NCBI GenBank assembly: GCA_905235875.1
Contig: CAJONL010000138.1
Location: 1-5,202, forward strand
DNA length: 5,202 nt
Source of the DNA: an uncultured Bacilli bacterium
Lineage (GTDB): Bacteria; Bacillota_I; Bacilli_A; RF39; UBA660
Direction: 5' to 3'
This document shows positions 1 to 5,202 of the stretch, piece after piece. Every line of letters starts with the position of its first letter. Positions within the stretch are counted from its first letter, which is position 1. The notes under the pieces were generated by a model. The model was given only the letters and a program-made list of their open reading frames with translations, was not told the origin of the DNA and did not search any database. Position numbers and translations under genes: made by a program.

Positions 1-2004
<2,004 letters not shown>

Positions 2005-2014
<10 letters not shown>

Positions 2015-2046
2015 TTATAATTTTTTATATATTATTCTTTTTCTTT
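2005..2046 (+). terminator. Possible AT-only intrinsic terminator after the prepilin gene
   Basis: The arm AAAAGAATAAT (2005-2015) is a perfect 11-base inverse of ATTATTCTTTT (2031-2041). It can extend by about four more A-T pairs across a one-base bulge, and the right arm runs into a T-rich stretch (2038-2046). The prepilin stop codon lies in the left arm. With only one G-C pair the stem is weak, so termination is inferred from its position between two transcription units rather than from its strength. Confidence 0.4.
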
Positions 2047-2098
2047 GCACTTTTTGACAAATATATATTTGGTTAGATGGTTTTTTTGCCAATTTCTA

Positions 2099-2127
2099 TT
2101 TACATTAATTATACATAATAGTATTAT
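2099..2127 (+). promoter_or_regulatory. Sigma-A-type promoter for the mraZ (dcw) operon
   Basis: TTTACA (2099-2104, five of six to TTGACA) and TATTAT (2122-2127, five of six to TATAAT) are separated by exactly 17 bases. Transcription would start near 2133-2135, giving a leader of about 36 bases before the mraZ ATG and placing the start point inside the MraZ box array. This is the best promoter-like match between the prepilin gene and mraZ, but AT-rich DNA gives chance matches. Confidence 0.55.
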
Positions 2128-2130
2128 TTA

Positions 2131-2164
2131 TGGTAGAAAGTGGTTACAAGTGGTAGAAAGTGGT
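2131..2164 (+). promoter_or_regulatory. MraZ box array (autoregulatory operator)
   Basis: TGGT recurs at 2131, 2141, 2151 and 2161, exactly every 10 bases. Three of the copies form full boxes: AAAGTGG at 2137-2143, CAAGTGG at 2147-2153 and AAAGTGG at 2157-2163. The 14-mer TGGTAGAAAGTGGT occurs twice, at 2131-2144 and 2151-2164. Repeated AAAGTG(T/G) boxes with three-base spacers upstream of mraZ are the known binding site of MraZ in Mollicutes, related to the TGGG repeats bound by the E. coli protein. One box per helical turn fits an oligomeric ring of MraZ binding one face of the DNA. The array covers the predicted transcription start, and its last box overlaps the ribosome binding site of mraZ, consistent with repression of the operon by its first product. 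Confidence 0.85.
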
Positions 2165-2170
2165 GATTAT

Positions 2171-2605
2171 ATGTTGATGGGTGAATTTCATCATAATCTT
2201 GATGAAAAGTATAGACTAATTATACCTTCTAAACTCCGTGAATCTCTAGGTGATGAAGTAGTTATTACCAGAGGACTTGAAGGATCACTATTTATCTACT
2301 CAAAAGAAGAATGGGAAAAGGTGATATCTAAATTAAATCTTTTACCATTTACCAAAAAAGATGCTAGAAATTTTAACAGAATGTTTCTATCAGGTGCCAT
2401 TTTCTCTTCATTTGATAAACAAGGACGTATTAAACTTTCTATACCACTTACAAAATACGCTGAGTTAAAAAAGGAATGCGTAATTATCGGAGTAAATGAT
2501 AGATTAGAAGTATGGGATAAGGAAAAGTGGGAAAATTTTATTAATGTTTCTACTGAAGAGTATTCAGATCTTGCTGATAATCTATTCAATAACTTAGATT
2601 TATGA
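2171..2605 (+). CDS. mraZ: Transcriptional regulator MraZ
   Basis: MraZ is a DNA-binding protein of the dcw cluster that represses its own operon; it forms rings of SpoVT/AbrB-like domains. The 144-residue product matches the usual length of about 143 and starts MLMGEFHHNLDEK, like the family's MFMGEY start. Two half-repeats are visible: DEKYRLIIPSKLR (residues about 11-23) and DKQGRIKLSIPLTKYAEL (about 80-97), together with TRGLEGSLF, LPFTKKDAR and IIGVNDRLEVW. In the first repeat the glycine usual in the DxKGR motif is replaced by tyrosine. The frame stays open back to a TTG at 2045, but that stretch holds the promoter and operator, and family comparison favours the ATG at 2171. GGTGA (2162-2166) lies four bases upstream, rather close; an ATG at 2177 is the alternative. 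The TGA stop overlaps the rsmH start. Confidence 0.97.
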   Translation: MLMGEFHHNLDEKYRLIIPSKLRESLGDEVVITRGLEGSLFIYSKEEWEKVISKLNLLPFTKKDARNFNRMFLSGAIFSSFDKQGRIKLSIPLTKYAELKKECVIIGVNDRLEVWDKEKWENFINVSTEEYSDLADNLFNNLDL

Positions 2606-3528
2606 TTATGCATAAAAGTGTTTTATTAAATGAAGCAGTTGATAATTTAAATATTAAACCTGATGGTGTATATGTTGATATGACTTTAGGTTTTGCAGGC
2701 CATTCAAGTAAGATTTTAGAAAAACTTAAAACTGGTAAATTGATTTGTTTTGACAAAGATATAGATGCTATAAATTATTCTAAAGAAAAACTTGCTAATA
2801 TTAGCAATAATTTTGAAATAATTAATCGAGGTTTTGTTAATATAAAAGAGGAGATAGAAAAAAGAGATTTATTACTTGATGGTGTGTTATTTGATCTTGG
2901 AGTATCATCGCCAGAACTTGATGAAAAAGAACGCGGTTTTAGTTATATGAAAGACTCTACACTTGATATGAGAATGGATCAAAATGGTAGTCTTACAGCG
3001 TATACAATAGTCAATACCTATAGTGTAGAAAAACTTGCTAATATTTTTAGAAAATATGGTGAAGAAAAACATGCATTAAAAATTGCATCGTTAATTGAAA
3101 AAGAAAGAAAAATAAAACCTATAACTACAACACTTGAGCTTGTAGATATAATAGATAGATGTTATCCATATAAAGAAAAAAGAGGAACTCATCCTGCTAA
3201 AAAAGTATTTCAAGCTTTAAGAATTGAAGTGAATAATGAACTTGGAGAGTTAGAAAAAGCGTTGAAAGATAGTCTTGATTTATTAAAAGTAGGAGGAAGG
3301 ATAGTAGTTATAACATTTCATTCTTTGGAAGATCGTATTTGTAAAAATATCTTTAAAGAAGTAACTGAAATTGATGAATTGGTAAAAGGAATGCCAAATG
3401 TATCAGAAAACTTATTGCCAGATTTTAAACTAATTACAAAAAAACCTATAATTCCATCAAAAGATGAATTAGAATATAATAAAAGAAGTAAATCTGCTAA
3501 GATGAGAGTAATAGAAAAAATAAAATAA
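2602..3528 (+). CDS. rsmH: 16S rRNA (cytosine-1402 N4)-methyltransferase RsmH (MraW)
   Basis: RsmH uses S-adenosylmethionine to methylate N4 of C1402 in the ribosomal P site of 16S rRNA. The 308-residue length is normal. Visible: the Rossmann SAM-binding loop VDMTLGFAGHS (residues 25-35; the family usually has DGTLG or DCTLG, so Met27 is a variant); FDKD (50-53); FDLGVSSPELD (97-107) and the following RGFSY and LDMRMD segments; HPAKKVFQALRIEVN (197-211) at the end of the inserted helical domain; ITFHSLEDR (237-245); and a lysine-rich C-terminus with RSKSAKMRVIEK. The start codon overlaps the mraZ stop as ATGA, and there is no good Shine-Dalgarno sequence, so translation is probably coupled to mraZ. 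The second ATG at 2608 (MHKSVLLNE) is an equally good start by homology. Confidence 0.97.
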   Translation: MIMHKSVLLNEAVDNLNIKPDGVYVDMTLGFAGHSSKILEKLKTGKLICFDKDIDAINYSKEKLANISNNFEIINRGFVNIKEEIEKRDLLLDGVLFDLGVSSPELDEKERGFSYMKDSTLDMRMDQNGSLTAYTIVNTYSVEKLANIFRKYGEEKHALKIASLIEKERKIKPITTTLELVDIIDRCYPYKEKRGTHPAKKVFQALRIEVNNELGELEKALKDSLDLLKVGGRIVVITFHSLEDRICKNIFKEVTEIDELVKGMPNVSENLLPDFKLITKKPIIPSKDELEYNKRSKSAKMRVIEKIK

Positions 3529-3544
3529 AAGGGAGAGATTAAAA

Positions 3545-3853
3545 GTGAAAAAGACTAATAAAATGAAAAAAAATAAAAAAAGTAAATTTTCTAAATATGA
3601 AATAACTTTATTTATTATAACTGGATTAATATGTCTTAGCTTTCCTTTTATGAGTATCTATGCTAAAAGTCATCTTAGCGAAGTAAGTTATAAACTTGAA
3701 TCTGTAAAAGCTGAAATAAGGAAACAAAATAAAAATAATGAAAGTTTAGAGATGAAAATAAATGAACTAGCTTCTTTAGATAACCTTAATCATGTTGCAA
3801 AAAAGATGGGTTTAAGCTATACTAGTAATAGTATAAAAACTATTAAAAAATAA
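3545..3853 (+). CDS. ftsL: Cell division protein FtsL (FtsL/DivIC family)
   Basis: FtsL is a small bitopic divisome protein that, with DivIC/FtsB and DivIB/FtsQ, helps recruit and activate the septal wall synthase. The 102-residue product has a lysine-rich cytoplasmic tail (residues 1-17), one membrane helix (about 20-39) and an extracytoplasmic coiled-coil segment (about 43-78). It ends in the family-typical ASLDNLNHVAKKMGLSY segment. Sequence identity in this family is low, so the call rests on this topology and on the gene's place between rsmH and a class B PBP, the standard dcw position. The GTG start is preceded by AGGGAG (3530-3535) at a spacing of 9; an ATG at 3563 would shorten the basic tail. 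It lies 16 bases after rsmH with no terminator between. Confidence 0.9.
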   Translation: MKKTNKMKKNKKSKFSKYEITLFIITGLICLSFPFMSIYAKSHLSEVSYKLESVKAEIRKQNKNNESLEMKINELASLDNLNHVAKKMGLSYTSNSIKTIKK

Positions 3854-3856
3854 CTT

Positions 3857-3865
3857 AGAGGTGAT
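3857..3865 (+). promoter_or_regulatory. Strong ribosome binding site that fixes a TTG start for the PBP
   Basis: AGAGGTGAT lies five bases before the TTG at 3871. The frame downstream has no other plausible start ahead of the membrane anchor; the first in-frame ATG comes more than 100 codons later. The TTG is therefore the start. Confidence 0.8.
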
Positions 3866-3870
3866 TTATT

Positions 3871-5202
3871 TTGAAAAGAGTTTACAATAATAAAATAATA
3901 AATATTTTTATTGTGTTTGCTCTTTTTTGTTTTGCACTTTTAATTTTTAGGACAGGAAAACTTACTCTAAGTGATAAAGTAGAAGGCAGAAATCTAAAAG
4001 ATTTTGCTAAATCTCGTAGTGTTATTTCAACAAAATTACCATCAACAAGAGGAAATATTTACGATAAAAATGGTGAATCACTTGCTATAAATGTATCATC
4101 TTATACTCTAATTGCTTATCTTGATCCATCACGTAGTAAGGGTGAAAAAAAATTATATCATGTTGAGAACAAAGAAAAAACTGCTCAAGGTCTTGCCAAA
4201 GTTCTAAAGATGAAAGAAAAAGATATCTTAAAAATACTTGAACAAAAAGATAAGTATCAAGTAGAATTTGGAGAAGCAGGTAATAGTCTTACTGAGATCC
4301 AAAAAGAAGAAATAGAAAAGCTAGATTTACCTGGACTTGATTTTATTGAAAAGAAAAAAAGATACTATCCAAATGGTAACTTTGCTTCATATACTTTAGG
4401 TTATGCTAATCGTGATGACGATGGCAAGATAAAAGGTGCTTTTGGTATGGAAGAACTATTAGATGAAGTATTATCTGGTACTGATGGCTATACAACATAT
4501 CAAAAAGATACAAATGGATATAAAATACCAGGTACAAAAGAATATACTGTAAAAGAAGTAAATGGTAATGATGTATATTTAACTATAGATTCAAATGTTC
4601 AATTTTTTGTAGAACAAGCTTTAAATGATGCACAAAAAAATCATAAGTTTGAATGGATGGTTATGACTGTTATGGATGCCAAAACAGGAAAAATTTTAGG
4701 AACAAGTCAAACTCCATCTTTTGATCCAAATAAAAGAAATATTAAAAAATGGAATGATATTACAGTAGCTGAAGCCTATGAACCAGGAAGTATTATGAAA
4801 ACATATACTTATATGGCTGCTTTAAATAAAGGAAACTATAGAGGTTCTGATACCTTTTCATCTGGTGTTTATAAAGCGTCAGATGGGACTAAAATACATG
4901 ACTGGAATGGCTATGGATTTGGAAAAATTTCTTATGATAAAGGTTATGCCGCATCATCTAATGTTGGTGTAATTAATATAGTAAACAACTATTTAAGTAA
5001 AAAAGAACTTAAAGATTATTATACAAAACTAGGATTTGGTTCTAAAACAGGAGTTACTCTTGCTAATGAAGTCCCAGGGAAAATATCATTTCAATATGAA
5101 ACTGAAGTATATAATGCTTCATTTGGGCAAGGAGTTCTTACAACTCCTATGCAACATCTTCAAGCACTTACTTCTATAGCAAACGATGGAGTAATGCTAA
5201 AA
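3871..5202 (+). CDS. pbpB: Class B penicillin-binding protein (PBP2B/PBP2x/FtsI type), 3'-truncated
   Basis: This septal D,D-transpeptidase cross-links peptidoglycan at the division site and works with FtsW and FtsL. The first 444 residues are present; the frame runs off the window. Visible: a short cytoplasmic tail and an uncleaved membrane anchor (residues about 9-26); the N-terminal pedestal beginning with RGNIYDKNGE (60-69) and including YPNG and FGMEELLDEVLSG; then the transpeptidase domain opening near VYLTIDSNVQ. The catalytic SxxK is SIMK (Ser307, Lys310) in the context YEPGSIMK, where Thr is more usual than Ile. The SxN motif is SSN (362-364), followed by VG. FGSKTGVTL at about 389-397 is a family signature but not the catalytic KTG, which lies beyond the window, as would any PASTA domains. 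The segment resembles Streptococcus PBP2x and Bacillus PBP2B, including ASFGQGV and IANDGVML. It lies 17 bases after ftsL in the same operon. Confidence 0.95.
   Translation, partial: MKRVYNNKIINIFIVFALFCFALLIFRTGKLTLSDKVEGRNLKDFAKSRSVISTKLPSTRGNIYDKNGESLAINVSSYTLIAYLDPSRSKGEKKLYHVENKEKTAQGLAKVLKMKEKDILKILEQKDKYQVEFGEAGNSLTEIQKEEIEKLDLPGLDFIEKKKRYYPNGNFASYTLGYANRDDDGKIKGAFGMEELLDEVLSGTDGYTTYQKDTNGYKIPGTKEYTVKEVNGNDVYLTIDSNVQFFVEQALNDAQKNHKFEWMVMTVMDAKTGKILGTSQTPSFDPNKRNIKKWNDITVAEAYEPGSIMKTYTYMAALNKGNYRGSDTFSSGVYKASDGTKIHDWNGYGFGKISYDKGYAASSNVGVINIVNNYLSKKELKDYYTKLGFGSKTGVTLANEVPGKISFQYETEVYNASFGQGVLTTPMQHLQALTSIANDGVMLK

Noticed and set aside
2054..2059. Perfect TTGACA as a -35 box for mraZ
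   Set aside because: No acceptable -10 sequence lies 16-18 bases downstream; the TTTACA/TATTAT pair at 2099-2127 is better spaced.
2045..2170. N-terminal extension of MraZ from a TTG at 2045
   Set aside because: The extra 42 residues do not occur in the MraZ family as I know it, and the DNA holds the promoter and the MraZ boxes; the conserved start MLMGEF is at 2171.
2296..2613. Open frame on the minus strand inside mraZ
   Set aside because: It is antisense to well-conserved MraZ sequence and its product has no recognisable motif.
5038..5052. SKTG in the PBP as the catalytic KTG motif
   Set aside because: It follows the SxN motif too closely and sits in the family segment typified by FG-x-KTGI-x-L; the catalytic KTG is expected well beyond the window end.

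Overview
The window reads as chromosomal DNA from a low-GC (visibly AT-rich) Gram-positive bacterium of the Bacilli/Erysipelotrichia/Mollicutes-relative type. The evidence is the gene order mraZ-rsmH-ftsL-class B PBP, MraZ and RsmH sequences of Bacilli type, strong AGGTGA-like ribosome binding sites, and a Mollicutes-style MraZ box. All tryptophans are encoded by TGG and mraZ ends in TGA, so TGA looks like a normal stop, unlike Mycoplasma. The FtsL and penicillin-binding protein genes imply a walled, dividing cell. I cannot name a genus.

Layout, all on the + strand. Positions 1-1557 hold the C-terminal three quarters of ligA (NAD-dependent DNA ligase), whose frame is open from base 1. Positions 1550-2014 hold a small prepilin-like gene whose ATG overlaps the ligA stop. 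An AT-only hairpin with a T-run (about 2005-2046) may end this first transcription unit. Positions 2015-2170 are non-coding: they hold a good promoter (TTTACA-17-TATTAT, 2099-2127) and a 10-bp-period array of AAGTGGT boxes (2131-2164), the expected autoregulatory site of MraZ. The division and cell wall (dcw) cluster follows: mraZ (2171-2605), rsmH (2602-3528, overlapping mraZ by ATGA), ftsL (3545-3853, GTG start) and a class B penicillin-binding protein (3871 to the window end, TTG start, truncated by the edge).

The dcw genes work together. MraZ represses its own operon, RsmH methylates 16S rRNA, FtsL is a bitopic divisome protein that helps recruit and activate septal wall synthesis, and the PBP2B/PBP2x-like enzyme performs septal transpeptidation. 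The ligase belongs to DNA replication and repair and is probably only a neighbour. The prepilin-like protein between them is the least explained gene. I see no mobile element, CRISPR array, tRNA or rRNA. Most of the window is a recognisable housekeeping region. The two points worth a second look are the orphan prepilin next to the dcw promoter and the operator that runs into the mraZ ribosome binding site.
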